Shown in pieces: positions 43,415 through 52,098 of a DNA stretch of 64,000 nucleotides; positions within the stretch are counted from its first letter, which is position 1; each line of letters begins with the position of its first letter. The notes under the pieces were generated by a model. The model did no database searches and was not told the origin of the DNA. It saw only the letters and a list, made by a program, of their open reading frames with translations. Origin of the DNA: Deefgea chitinilytica (GTDB lineage Bacteria; Pseudomonadota; Gammaproteobacteria; Burkholderiales; Chitinibacteraceae); contig NZ_WOFE01000003.1 of assembly GCF_016881405.1 (NCBI RefSeq), positions 356,730 to 420,729 on the forward strand. Reading direction: 5' to 3'. The position numbers and the translations under genes are program-made.

Positions 43415-43459
43415 GTATGCATCGCTAGACTTTATTAATTAAAGCCTAGCGATGTATAC
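43415..43459 (-). other. 20-bp inverted repeat between sbcB and the small gene
   Basis: GTATGCATCGCTAGACTTTA (43415-43434) pairs with TAAAGCCTAGCGATGTATAC (43440-43459), with one G-T pair and one A-C mismatch, and a 5-nt loop. It starts immediately after the sbcB stop codon. No T tract follows, so RNA 3'-end protection is as likely as termination. Confidence 0.65.
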
Positions 43460-43460
43460 A

Positions 43461-44897
43461 TCAGTAGTTGATCTCGGGTGCAATCATTTCCGCGTAATCA
43501 TACAGCGCCGCTAGAATTTCCTCGCCGCGCTCGTCGGCGTCTTCCGAAAGGCGATCAATTTCCTCGCTGTAGGCTTCCAATGTGCGTGCGCCCGCTGCGC
43601 CGTCAAACAATTTTTCGCTACGCCATTGCTCCCAACGCAGCACTTCTTGCTCGTTGAGGCTGCTTGGATAATTTCGGGCGCGGTAGCGGAAAAATAATTC
43701 TTCGAGTTGCCGATCATCAAAATGCGCTTGCTCGACGGCAAGCTTTTCCGGCGACAAAGTACGGATACGATTGAGGGTGCGGCGATCGGTCGGAGATACA
43801 AAGCCGCCATATAAATTGGCATCGACATCCACTTTCTCGCTGCTATTTTCGCGTTTAAAGACATCGCGCCAAATGGCTGATAAATCAGCACCCGTAGCGA
43901 GTTGTGCGGCGTGCGCTTGAATGACGTCCATATCGACACCCCACAGTGCTGCTTGTTCTGTGCTGAGTGTTCTCAGATTGCTGACGACAATCGGTGATTT
44001 ATTGGCATGAATGGTTTTGATTGGCAGACGTGTGACGCCTTCGGGCAAGTCGGCTAGTTTGGTAAACATTCGTTCGCGCATCGTCGCTGCGTCGAGTGTA
44101 AACAATTCGCTTGGATCAAAAGCCAAATCCCAGACGATAATTTCATTTTTATTCGTTGGATGCGTCGCCAGCGGCCAGACAATCGCTAGATTGCCGCGCT
44201 CAACGCCGTACATGCCGGAAATATGAATAAATGGTTTTGGATTGGCGAGATTAATTTCATCAAAGACGCGGTCTTTCTTGCGCAAGGCCAAGCAGAAATC
44301 GAATAGCCGCGGCTGTTTTTCACGAATCAAACGCGCCAGCGCAATGGTTGCGCGTACATCCGAGAGTGCATCGTGCGCCGCTTCATGAACGAGGCCGTTG
44401 GCTTTGCTGAGTAACTCGAGCTTAAAGCTGACCTTGCCTTCCTCATTGATCGGCCATTCAATTCCCGCAGGGCGCAGCGCATAGGTGGCGCGCACCACGT
44501 CCAGCAAATCCCAACGTGAGCAATCGTTTTGCCATTCGCGCGCGTAGGGATCCATCAAATTGCGCCAGAACAGATAGCGCGTTACTTCATCATCAAAGCG
44601 AATCGTGTTGTAACCGACGCCGATGGTGCCCGGCGCTGCGAGCTCACGCTCGATCAGATTGGCAAATTGGTTTTCTGGCACGCCTTTTTCAAGGCAGGTT
44701 TGCGGCGTGATGCCAGTGAGCAAACAAGCAAACGGGTCGGGTAGATAATCATTGGCGGGCTGGCAATAAAGCATTAATGGCTCGCCAATTTCGTTCAGCT
44801 CGCTATCGGTGCGAATACCAGCAAATTGGCTCGGGCGATCCAAGCGCGGCACCGCGCCAAAGGTTTCGTAGTCATGCCAGAAATAGGTGTGCGTCAT
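43461..44897 (-). CDS. sbcB: Exodeoxyribonuclease I
   Basis: 478 residues from the ATG at 44897 (MTHTYFWHDYETFGAVPRLDRP). Longer in-frame starts reach toward mcrC and have no family resemblance. ExoI degrades single-stranded DNA 3'-5' and acts in recombination and mismatch repair. The DEDD exonuclease motifs are DYETFG (Exo I), GVGYNTIRFDDEVTRY (Exo II) and HDALSDVRATI (Exo III). The SH3-like and helical C-terminal domains follow. Length matches the enteric enzyme. Confidence 0.96.
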   Translation of the reverse strand: MTHTYFWHDYETFGAVPRLDRPSQFAGIRTDSELNEIGEPLMLYCQPANDYLPDPFACLLTGITPQTCLEKGVPENQFANLIERELAAPGTIGVGYNTIRFDDEVTRYLFWRNLMDPYAREWQNDCSRWDLLDVVRATYALRPAGIEWPINEEGKVSFKLELLSKANGLVHEAAHDALSDVRATIALARLIREKQPRLFDFCLALRKKDRVFDEINLANPKPFIHISGMYGVERGNLAIVWPLATHPTNKNEIIVWDLAFDPSELFTLDAATMRERMFTKLADLPEGVTRLPIKTIHANKSPIVVSNLRTLSTEQAALWGVDMDVIQAHAAQLATGADLSAIWRDVFKRENSSEKVDVDANLYGGFVSPTDRRTLNRIRTLSPEKLAVEQAHFDDRQLEELFFRYRARNYPSSLNEQEVLRWEQWRSEKLFDGAAGARTLEAYSEEIDRLSEDADERGEEILAALYDYAEMIAPEINY

Positions 44898-44977
44898 TAT
44901 TTTCAAGCCTTGCCGAAATGAAGCCGTTTTTATACGGGGAACAGGGCGGGCTGGCAAGTCAATTACGGCATTCCAAT

Positions 44978-47332
44978 TCAATCTTTGCGCGCATAGTAGG
45001 TGATGGGGCTGGTGCTGGATGGAGTCGATAAATAATGATAGCGATCTGGCCACTCCTGCCAAGTTTTACCCGTAGTCAAATCGGCCATGCTGGTGATACG
45101 AAAGCGAAATTGGCGCGGCATCTCATGTGCAAGATCAATGTGCAGCGGATGCGCTGCGCCAAGTTCAAAAAGCCAGTAGGGCTCGCAACTATCTGACGTG
45201 CTGGTGGTGCCTGCTTGCGCTGCCGTAATTTGGCAACGCGCTACCAAACGTACCGATCGAATATCAAAACCATACTCGATTGCTGCCGCGCCTTTTGTGC
45301 CATTCACGACAATCGCGCAGTGAGCAATATCCGTCATCACTGTATTGGGGATCTGCCGCTGACTCATGGTTTCAGCTGGGATGTGATACCAGCGTGCGCT
45401 GCCATTTTGAAAGCCTGCTAAATATTCGGCGGTTCGGCCGCCGCCAGTTTTGGCGACTAAGACCAGTGCATTGCTGCGTCGCAAGTGCAGGCCGGAAGGC
45501 GCGATCCGCACCGAATCGCGGGCCAGATGCTCGTCCGGAGCTTCGATGCGGTATTGAGTGCTGGATGGCTTGTCGCCAAGATGATCGAGTAAAAAAGTCG
45601 CCAGCCATTGATTCGATTGGCCTGGTAAAGCGGGGAAGGCGCCAATGCCTACTGCCTCAATGGCCGCGTGATAGGGGTTCGTGGCCGGAACATTCTGATT
45701 GCTGTGCCAGCCAGGATAAAGCACATACGCACCAACGACGGGGCGGCTTTTGGGCGCGACGCCTTCGATTGGTTCACCCAGATGAATCAGCGCATCGCGA
45801 TAGCGGTGCATCTGGTTGAGCGCATCATCAGGCGCCAGATCGTGCCCCGTTTTCTCATCGGTATCAACGCGGTATTTCGCATCAAAAATCCAGACGATGG
45901 ATTCCCCATTGGGGAAGGTCGCTTCTAGCACAATGTCTGGTTTTTGGACCGCCGTCCATGAATAGATCCGATCGTATTGACTGCCCGGTTTTTTGAATAT
46001 CGGCTCGTGAGCTAGGCGAAGTTTGATGCCATCCGTGCGATTAAAAACAAAAGACGCGCCCATTCCGTCAATCAGTTCTTTTTCTAGATTCTTCTCGCGT
46101 AGCAGTGCCTTGCTGCTTTCCTGTTCGGTAAACCCCAGAGTCTGTAATTGTTTACGGATTTCAAGCAGGCACCATACTTCATACAGCTCGGAGATGGGTT
46201 TGACCGAAACCGAAGCACTGCGGCCAAATAGTTCCAGATACAGTTTCAGCTGTTGCCAGACTCGGTAAACGCCGGCATAACCGGCACGCTGATGCAACAC
46301 CAGCGATTCCCGTGCCAGACCCTCGAACTGACCGACTTCGCCAAACAGCGGGTGCGCCAGTTTCTGGTTGATTTGCTGTTGCCACTGCGCCAGTTCGCTA
46401 AAAAAAGCCGATGAAATCCGTTCTTGGTCCGGCGCTGAATTATGCCGTTGTGCGCTGGCCGCAAAACGCGCAAGGCTGCGGGTGCAGTGCTCTAGCACCA
46501 TGCGGATAAAGCGGTTTTCTGGGGTATCGACTGAAAGGCGACGGCTACTGGTTTGAAATCGCCGCTGCAGTTCACTGCTTTTAACCGCCTCAGCCACTCG
46601 TTCCTCTAGTCGAGGGCTGATCCGGCCGTGCAGACGTTCGGCACGGACTGAGCGCGTCGTTTCCTGTAGTCGATTATGCGGCGCGTTACAGATATAGCGA
46701 ACTTCATTCAGTAATGCTTCGCGCAGCGAGGCAAACTGGGCCAGCCAGAGCAGCGGAAAGCGCTCAAACGGCTGGCGCGATTGGGCCAGCTCGACATCGG
46801 TTTTCTGCGCCAGCGCAAAACGCCACAGCGGGTAGGATTGATCAATCGCGGCATTGATCTGTAGTAGATCATCTGCCATCACCATTTTGGTTGGCAGCAC
46901 CTCGACCGCTATCGCCGCATCCTGCCAGATGCCGGCACGGCGGTAATGCAGCCCGAGGCGTAGCCAGCCGATATCGTTGCCCGTGTTCAGCGTGCCGCGC
47001 AGTGAGTTGTCAGTAAATCGGAAGGCATCGCAGACAGCGGAGAGCCGGTGGCGGATTTCGGCCTCGTCTACGTTGGCCGCAAAAGAAAACTCGAATTCAT
47101 AGCTGCGGTTTTCAAAGAAAACCGGATCGGCCAGATGCAGCTCATGTTCACTTATGCAGGGTATGGGGCTGCAATTCTTGAATTTTGATGGCTGTAGCCG
47201 TATACGTGAAATCTCCTGATTCGCTTTGCGTGCAGCCAGCGTGCTGGCCAGCTGCTTTTGAGCTGGTTCGACATCCCGGCTCCAGACATTCAGCGACCAG
47301 TCGGCTGTTTCCAGCTTGAGTAAATCCGGCAT
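44978..47332 (-). CDS. McrC-like PD-(D/E)XK nuclease, large form with DUF2357-type N-terminus
   Basis: 784 residues, about twice the size of Escherichia coli McrC. The N-terminal part (about 60-370) resembles the DUF2357 region of McrC-type proteins. SELYEVWCLLEIRKQL (381-396) is the usual lead-in to the nuclease. The catalytic core reads KPDIVLE (D466) then WIFDAKYR (D484, K486), followed by the helix QMHRYRDAL (507-515). About 190 residues (595-784) follow that I cannot assign, with WYHIP and YWLFELG motifs. The SD AGGAA is 7 nt from the ATG, and the gene starts 15 bp after mcrB. The domain names are from memory; the active-site motif is directly visible. Confidence 0.85.
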   Translation of the reverse strand: MPDLLKLETADWSLNVWSRDVEPAQKQLASTLAARKANQEISRIRLQPSKFKNCSPIPCISEHELHLADPVFFENRSYEFEFSFAANVDEAEIRHRLSAVCDAFRFTDNSLRGTLNTGNDIGWLRLGLHYRRAGIWQDAAIAVEVLPTKMVMADDLLQINAAIDQSYPLWRFALAQKTDVELAQSRQPFERFPLLWLAQFASLREALLNEVRYICNAPHNRLQETTRSVRAERLHGRISPRLEERVAEAVKSSELQRRFQTSSRRLSVDTPENRFIRMVLEHCTRSLARFAASAQRHNSAPDQERISSAFFSELAQWQQQINQKLAHPLFGEVGQFEGLARESLVLHQRAGYAGVYRVWQQLKLYLELFGRSASVSVKPISELYEVWCLLEIRKQLQTLGFTEQESSKALLREKNLEKELIDGMGASFVFNRTDGIKLRLAHEPIFKKPGSQYDRIYSWTAVQKPDIVLEATFPNGESIVWIFDAKYRVDTDEKTGHDLAPDDALNQMHRYRDALIHLGEPIEGVAPKSRPVVGAYVLYPGWHSNQNVPATNPYHAAIEAVGIGAFPALPGQSNQWLATFLLDHLGDKPSSTQYRIEAPDEHLARDSVRIAPSGLHLRRSNALVLVAKTGGGRTAEYLAGFQNGSARWYHIPAETMSQRQIPNTVMTDIAHCAIVVNGTKGAAAIEYGFDIRSVRLVARCQITAAQAGTTSTSDSCEPYWLFELGAAHPLHIDLAHEMPRQFRFRITSMADLTTGKTWQEWPDRYHYLSTPSSTSPITYYARKD

Positions 47333-47347
47333 CGCTATTTCCTGTGA

Positions 47348-49162
47348 TCAGGGCCAGAAACTGGTGAAGCGGTCGCGCTGCAGCCGATCCTGCATCCATT
47401 CCAGCTTTTTTAGCGAGCGGAACGCAATCGCTGGGGCAGCCTTGTCACTGATCTGGATATTGAATAGATCCGGGCGTGATGCTGCGGTGAGAAACCGGGT
47501 GGTGAGCGCTGTTTTTAGTTTGATTAGCAGGCTATCGTCGCCATTGGCCTGCAATTTATCCTCATCGCCTTCCAGCCGTGGCAGCAATTTGGCCATCAGA
47601 AAATCATCCCACACCGCATAAAGCTGTTCGGGCGTTTGCGGCGAAAAGCATTTCAGCATCACTAGCAGCTCATTCAGCGCGCGGAATGCCAGCTCGAAAG
47701 GCGTGCCCTTTAGTAATTCGTTCACCGCTTGCAGAAACTCGATGCTACGCTGGCCTTTTGGGTCGGCCGCTACATCAGCCAGCTCATCGGCATTGGTAAT
47801 CTGTGAATCTAGCGGAAAGCCCAGCGTGACTGGCTCTAGCTTGGGTTCAAAGAAAAGATCGTAGACGTTGGGGAAAAACTCGCCAAAATCGATAGTAAAA
47901 GCGCGGTCGATGACTTTGCGCGAAAAGCCGTGCGTGGTTTCGTCCATATTCACCGTACCGGCCACAATCAGATTCGGTGGCAGCGGCATGCCTTGGTCAA
48001 GGAAATAACTCCATAAACCATCCCAGTCTGCGTCGCTAAACCCCAAATCAATTCGTAGCTGAGCCAATACGGTGGTATCCGTCGCTTTGAATAACTTGCC
48101 CGGCGCAAAAATCGATGCACTGCTGTAATTGCCGTCGCGCCATTCCCGCGTCTCCAGCACCGACAGATAATCGGCAAAATATTGCTCGACGGGGGCTAGA
48201 TTCATTTCGTCTAAGCAAGCCCAGAAGGGCGTCATCTCGTTTGGATTTTTCAGACTGTAGCCCGCTCCAAGCACCACCGCATCACGCCACGCCGCCGCCA
48301 TAAATTGCAAAAATGGCGTGGTAATAAATTGCGTACCACTAATGCGCGACACATAGCCCAATAAATCAGAAGGTTCGTGCCAATCGGGACGAATCGGAAT
48401 CAGCTCGAAATTTCTGATTCCTTCCATGGCAGAGCGTTCTGCTTGCTGACGGACAAAACGGGTTTTACCTGTACCAGAAATGCCGGCCAAGAGGAGGAAG
48501 GGTTTGGGGAGTGGTATGGCTGCGTTCACTTTAGCAGTGTCAATTTCTATAGGATCGAGGAGATCTTGGCTTTGGTAGCCTCCCGATGACCACTCGTTTG
48601 CAATTAATTCGTAGGCCGATAGTATTTCGTTTAAATCTTCGATTAGCTGTTCGTTAGAAGGTAGCTGATCTTTAGGGTAAAAACGCGCTGCAATATTAGG
48701 AGATTGATAAGAAAGCCCTAAACCTGTGCGGGTTTTCAGGTTGATTTCACCTTGAAGCCAGGTTGGAAGTATTTTTAATTTTTGTAGCGTAGTTTGGATT
48801 ACGTTTGCGGCATATTGCTCTGCTGCTTTGCGCCCAAGTCTCTGAGTCGGTGCCGTGGTGCCTTGATTGAGGGATAAAAAAACGCCGCTGCCATCTGCGC
48901 AAAAAAGATAAACCGGATAGATGCCATCTTGTGTTGATTTTGTAATGATGGGGTTGAGAATAGAGACCCATGGAACATCTGCCCAGTTGCCTGCTCCAGC
49001 ACTTGCTTTGATTTGTAACGTGCTATTGGTTTTGTTGGCGATAAGAGCAACCGTGGCCTGTAGATCTTTTCTAATAAATTCAGCGAGCTGATTGCTTGAA
49101 AAAGGTTTTTGTTTTTCGGTAACGAGTTCGTTTAGTACTTTATTTAGCTTTTCGCGCAGCAT
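47348..49162 (-). CDS. McrB-like AAA+ NTPase with MrcB_N (DUF3578-type) domain
   Basis: 604 residues. The N-terminal domain (about 15-185) has SAGAGNWADVPWVSILNP and YPVYLFCADGSGVFLSLNQGT, characteristic of the MrcB_N domain, a proposed modified-DNA reader. The AAA+ motor has Walker A GISGTGKT (227-234), Walker B ACLDEMNLAPVE (315-326) and, where McrB has its NTxxD signature, VNMDETTHGFSRKVIDRA (404-421). It would assemble into a ring that drives the McrC-like partner. No methyltransferase gene is present, which favours a modification-dependent (type IV) system. Confidence 0.88.
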   Translation of the reverse strand: MLREKLNKVLNELVTEKQKPFSSNQLAEFIRKDLQATVALIANKTNSTLQIKASAGAGNWADVPWVSILNPIITKSTQDGIYPVYLFCADGSGVFLSLNQGTTAPTQRLGRKAAEQYAANVIQTTLQKLKILPTWLQGEINLKTRTGLGLSYQSPNIAARFYPKDQLPSNEQLIEDLNEILSAYELIANEWSSGGYQSQDLLDPIEIDTAKVNAAIPLPKPFLLLAGISGTGKTRFVRQQAERSAMEGIRNFELIPIRPDWHEPSDLLGYVSRISGTQFITTPFLQFMAAAWRDAVVLGAGYSLKNPNEMTPFWACLDEMNLAPVEQYFADYLSVLETREWRDGNYSSASIFAPGKLFKATDTTVLAQLRIDLGFSDADWDGLWSYFLDQGMPLPPNLIVAGTVNMDETTHGFSRKVIDRAFTIDFGEFFPNVYDLFFEPKLEPVTLGFPLDSQITNADELADVAADPKGQRSIEFLQAVNELLKGTPFELAFRALNELLVMLKCFSPQTPEQLYAVWDDFLMAKLLPRLEGDEDKLQANGDDSLLIKLKTALTTRFLTAASRPDLFNIQISDKAAPAIAFRSLKKLEWMQDRLQRDRFTSFWP

Positions 49163-49373
49163 GACGGTTTTCGCATAACTTAAGGTTTTTAGGCTGGCTT
49201 GCCATTAAACACACATTTGTGATGTTTTCGAAAGTTGATTGGTTGATGTCAAGCCGAGCTTGAATATGGCCAGTGCTATTTCAAAAAATGTAAGGCATTG
49301 TACCTGGAGTTATTGAAAATGCTATTCCAGTTGTGTTGATTTGGTGTGAGTTGAGATTATTCTGTGCCGCGCT
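49163..49373. other. Spacer upstream of mcrB
   Basis: About 210 bp upstream of mcrB and before the first repeat copy. It is moderately AT-rich and should contain the mcrB promoter on the minus strand. I found no convincing -35/-10 pair and no open reading frame worth reporting. Confidence 0.5.
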
Positions 49374-49534
49374 CGTTGAGCTTGGGTTTTAAATTCCCGT
49401 TTAAGCACACTGAGTGAGGGAGAGAGACAAACGGCAGTATCGTTTGGCTCACGACTGATCGAGGGCATCGGGGACCGATGTGCGCCCGGGCGGCCTTCTT
49501 TTGCTTACTTTTCTTGGCCGTTCAAGAAAGTAAG
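49374..49534 (+). repeat. Composite intergenic repeat, copy A
   Basis: It begins with the tag CGTTGAGCTTGGG (49374-49386), has a variable middle, and ends with CCTTCTTTTGCTTACTTTTC followed by the hairpin CTTACTTTTCTTG/CAAGAAAGTAAG (49504-49516 with 49523-49534). Copies B and C in this window share both ends but not the middle. Confidence 0.75.
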
Positions 49535-49624
49535 TCCTTGTCGCGGATTGCGACTGTAAAACAGTGTGCCGAAGGCACTAAGCTTTATTGTCACGGTTAC
49601 AAATGGGTTACACGGAAGCAGAAA

Positions 49625-49658
49625 AGCACTAGCCCAGTCAGAAGACTGGGCTAGTGCT
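49625..49658 (-). terminator. Terminator of the tRNA operon
   Basis: A perfect 15-bp stem AGCACTAGCCCAGTC/GACTGGGCTAGTGCT (49625-49639 with 49644-49658). On the minus strand it is followed by TTTTCTG. It lies 5 bp beyond the tRNA-His CCA end. Confidence 0.9.
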
Positions 49659-49663
49659 TATTG

Positions 49664-49740
49664 TGGGGTGGCTGATGGGACTCGAACCCACGACAACAGG
49701 AATCACAATCCTGGACTCTACCAACTGAGCTACAGCCACC
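49664..49740 (-). tRNA. tRNA-His (GUG)
   Basis: Full cloverleaf on the minus strand. The anticodon loop is TTGTGAT with anticodon GTG. The acceptor GTGGCTG pairs with CAGCCAC, and CCA is encoded. The extra G at 49740 faces the discriminator C73, the G-1:C73 pair that marks tRNA-His. The T loop is GTTCGAGTCC. Last gene of the tRNA operon. Confidence 0.95.
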
Positions 49741-49775
49741 ACAAAACTTTGTATTCTTTGATTTTTCGGTATGCT

Positions 49776-49852
49776 TGGCGCACCCGACAGGAATCGAACC
49801 TGTAACCTACGACTTAGAAGGTCGTTGCTCTATCCGGTTGAGCTACGGGAGC
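49776..49852 (-). tRNA. tRNA-Arg (UCU)
   Basis: 77 nt with encoded CCA. The anticodon loop CTTCTAA gives UCU, which reads AGA and AGG. D, anticodon and T stems are regular, and the T loop is GTTCGATTCC. The acceptor 5' strand GCTCCCG faces CGGGTGC, leaving U3 opposite U70, an unusual mismatch where an A3-U70 pair is expected. Confidence 0.93.
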
Positions 49853-49875
49853 TCCGTTTTACTGCTGTGTGTTTC

Positions 49876-49952
49876 TGGTCGGGGCGGTGGGATTCGAACT
49901 CACGACCACCTGGTCCCAAACCAGGTGCGCTACCGGGCTGCGCTACGCCCCG
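49876..49952 (-). tRNA. tRNA-Pro (UGG)
   Basis: 77 nt. Acceptor CGGGGCG/CGCCCCG, discriminator A, CCA encoded. The anticodon stem CCTGG/CCAGG encloses TTTGGGA with anticodon UGG. G37 is the TrmD target. First gene after the tRNA promoter. Confidence 0.95.
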
Positions 49953-49964
49953 AACAGAGGCCGA

Positions 49965-49993
49965 ACTATACGTTGCTCAGCCTTTAGCGTCAA
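49965..49993 (-). promoter_or_regulatory. Promoter of the tRNA-Pro-Arg-His operon
   Basis: On the minus strand: TTGACG (49993-49988), a 17-nt spacer and TATAGT (49970-49965), then TCGGCCTCT as discriminator, 12 bp before tRNA-Pro. A GC-rich discriminator is typical of stringently controlled stable-RNA promoters. A 17-nt stretch of it recurs in the promoter at 63915. Confidence 0.85.
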
Positions 49994-50021
49994 CACCCTG
50001 TACGAACTTTTTTTTGAAAAT

Positions 50022-50060
50022 GTTGAAATGATGAGAAAAAAAGTTCAAATGATGAGAAAA
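50022..50060 (+). repeat. Two 18-bp direct repeats upstream of folD
   Basis: GTTGAAATGATGAGAAAA (50022-50039) and GTTCAAATGATGAGAAAA (50043-50060) differ at one base and are 21 bp apart start to start, two helical turns. They lie between the tRNA promoter and folD. They may be regulator sites. Confidence 0.6.
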
Positions 50061-50093
50061 TGCGCTCCTCATTGAATATGCCGGAGTAAGCCC

Positions 50094-50948
50094 ATGACCG
50101 CCCAGATCCTCGATGGTAAAGCCATTTCTCAAGAAATCGTTAGCGAAGTTCGCGCAAAAGTCGACGCGCGCGTCGCCAGCGGCAAGCGTGCGCCTGCCTT
50201 GGCGGTGATTTTAGTGGGGAGCGATCCGGCGTCACAAGTGTACGTGGGTAATAAAAAACGCCAGTGTGAAAACGCGGGTATTACGTCGTTTGCTTATGAT
50301 TTGCCAGCTGATACGTCGGAAGCTGATGTGTTGAAATTGGTCGCTGAGCTCAATACCCGTGATGACGTGGATGGCATTTTGGTGCAATTGCCGCTACCGA
50401 AGCATATTGATGCCGACAAAGTCATCGAATTGATCGATCCAATCAAAGATGTCGACGGTTTCCATCCCTACAATATCGGTCGTTTGGTTTTGAAAATGCC
50501 TTTGCTGCGCCCATGCACACCGCGCGGCGTGATGACTTTGCTGGAAAAGACTGGCATTGATTTGGTCGGTAAAGATGCCGTGGTGGTGGGCGCGTCTAAC
50601 ATCGTCGGTCGCCCACAAGCGCTAGAGTTGTTACTTGCGCGTGCCACGGTGACCGTATGCCACAGCAAAACCAAAGATTTGGCCGAGAAAGTGCGTGGCG
50701 CAGATGTGGTGGTCGCTGGCGTGGGTATCCCGAATTTTGTGAAAGGCGAATGGATTAAGGAAGGCGCGATTGTGATCGACGTGGGTATCAATCGTCTTGA
50801 AAACGGTAAATTGTGCGGTGACGTTGAGTTTGACGTAGCGAAAGAGCGCGCTAGCTGGATTACCCCTGTGCCGGGCGGTGTTGGTCTGATGACGGTGGCA
50901 ACGCTGATGCAAAATACGTTTGATGCTTGCGTGAATCGCCTCGGTTGA
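50094..50948 (+). CDS. folD: Bifunctional methylene-THF dehydrogenase / methenyl-THF cyclohydrolase
   Basis: 284 residues. It interconverts 5,10-methylene- and 10-formyl-tetrahydrofolate with NADP+, supplying one-carbon units. The catalytic Lys is in [15 protein letters not shown] (about residue 54). The signatures [12 protein letters not shown] and the Rossmann [18 protein letters not shown] are intact, as is the final [20 protein letters not shown] motif (ITPVPGG). GGAG lies in front of the ATG. Confidence 0.97.
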   Translation: MTAQILDGKAISQEIVSEVRAKVDARVASGKRAPALAVILVGSDPASQVYVGNKKRQCENAGITSFAYDLPADTSEADVLKLVAELNTRDDVDGILVQLPLPKHIDADKVIELIDPIKDVDGFHPYNIGRLVLKMPLLRPCTPRGVMTLLEKTGIDLVGKDAVVVGASNIVGRPQALELLLARATVTVCHSKTKDLAEKVRGADVVVAGVGIPNFVKGEWIKEGAIVIDVGINRLENGKLCGDVEFDVAKERASWITPVPGGVGLMTVATLMQNTFDACVNRLG

Positions 50949-51025
50949 GTGAAGTGTAAGGCGTGAGGAGTGAGGTGTCTTGCTGCTCCGCCTTGGCGCC
51001 TCACCCCTATCTCCTCACTCCTCAC
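50949..51025 (+). repeat. GTGAGG/CCTCAC hairpin repeat, copy 1
   Basis: It starts GTGAAGTGTAAGGCGTGAGG right after the folD stop and ends with CCTCACTCCTCAC. A 13-bp perfect stem GTGAGGAGTGAGG (50963-50975) pairs with 51013-51025. A second copy follows rsxA at 54947. It might also act as a terminator, though no T run follows. Confidence 0.75.
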
Positions 51026-51039
51026 AAGGTTTACAAAGA

Positions 51040-52071
51040 ATGGCTTACCAACTCGCAAAACCCCTGTTATTCATGATGGAAGCCGAGCGTGCGCATCATG
51101 CGGCATTTAAGGGGCTGGGCTTACTGCAAAGCATGGGCTTTTTGCGTACGCTCACGCCAACAGTGCAAGACAATCCAGTCACGGTGATGGGGATTGAGTT
51201 TCCCAATCCAGTGGGGTTGGCCGCTGGATTGGACAAAAATGGCGACTATATCGATAGCTTGGCCGAATTGGGCTTTGGCTTTTTGGAAATCGGCACGGTG
51301 ACACCACGCCCGCAGCCGGGCAATCCGAAACCACGTTTATTCCGTTTGCCCGAAGCGCGCGCGATTATTAACCGGATGGGTTTTAATAATGGCGGCGTTG
51401 ATAATCTGCTCACGAATGTGGCAGCAAGCCAGTATAAGGGCGTACTCGGTATTAATATTGGCAAAAACGCCGATACCCCGATAGAAAAAGCGGTTGATGA
51501 TTATTTGATTGGCTTGCGAAAAGTCTACGCGCAGGCGAGCTATGTGACCGTCAATATTTCTAGCCCGAATACTAAAAATCTACGTCAATTGCAGCAAGCC
51601 GATGAATTTGGCGCGCTGTTGTCTGCCTTGAAACTGGAACAAACTAAATTGGCCGACGAACATGGCCGCTACGTGCCGATTGCGGTCAAAATTGCGCCAG
51701 ATTTGGATAACAACCAAATTCAGGAAATTGGTCAACTGTTGATGGCGCATAAAATCGACGGTGTCATTGCGACCAATACGACGTTGTCGCGCACCGGTGT
51801 TGAGCATTTGCCGCACGGCCAAGAGGCGGGTGGTTTGTCGGGTGAACCGGTCCGGGCGAAATCAACCTCGGTGATTCGTGAACTCGCGCAAGTGCTTGAT
51901 GGCGCGCTGCCAATTATTGGCGTGGGCGGGATTGTGTCTGGGGACGACGCAGCGGAGAAAATCCGCGCTGGTGCTGCCTTGGTGCAAGTGTATAGCGGTC
52001 TGATTTACGAAGGCCCGCAATTGATTGCCGATTGCGCCGAAGCGATTGCTAAACATCAGCAACATCGTTAA
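51040..52071 (+). CDS. pyrD: Dihydroorotate dehydrogenase (quinone), class 2
   Basis: 343 residues from ATG 51040 ([20 protein letters not shown]). An in-frame upstream ATG falls in the repeat and is rejected. This is the membrane-associated flavoenzyme of pyrimidine synthesis. The N-terminal amphipathic helix for quinone access is present. FMN and substrate motifs are [45 protein letters not shown], and [15 protein letters not shown] with the catalytic Ser. Confidence 0.97.
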   Translation: MAYQLAKPLLFMMEAERAHHAAFKGLGLLQSMGFLRTLTPTVQDNPVTVMGIEFPNPVGLAAGLDKNGDYIDSLAELGFGFLEIGTVTPRPQPGNPKPRLFRLPEARAIINRMGFNNGGVDNLLTNVAASQYKGVLGINIGKNADTPIEKAVDDYLIGLRKVYAQASYVTVNISSPNTKNLRQLQQADEFGALLSALKLEQTKLADEHGRYVPIAVKIAPDLDNNQIQEIGQLLMAHKIDGVIATNTTLSRTGVEHLPHGQEAGGLSGEPVRAKSTSVIRELAQVLDGALPIIGVGGIVSGDDAAEKIRAGAALVQVYSGLIYEGPQLIADCAEAIAKHQQHR

Positions 52072-52098
52072 TTTTGCCAATTGAATAAGGCACCACCG

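Noticed and set aside
49566..50075. Overlapping + strand frames with peptides such as GIEPVTYDLEG and GIRTHDHLVP
   Set aside because: They read the antisense of the three tRNA genes, a well-known source of false proteins.
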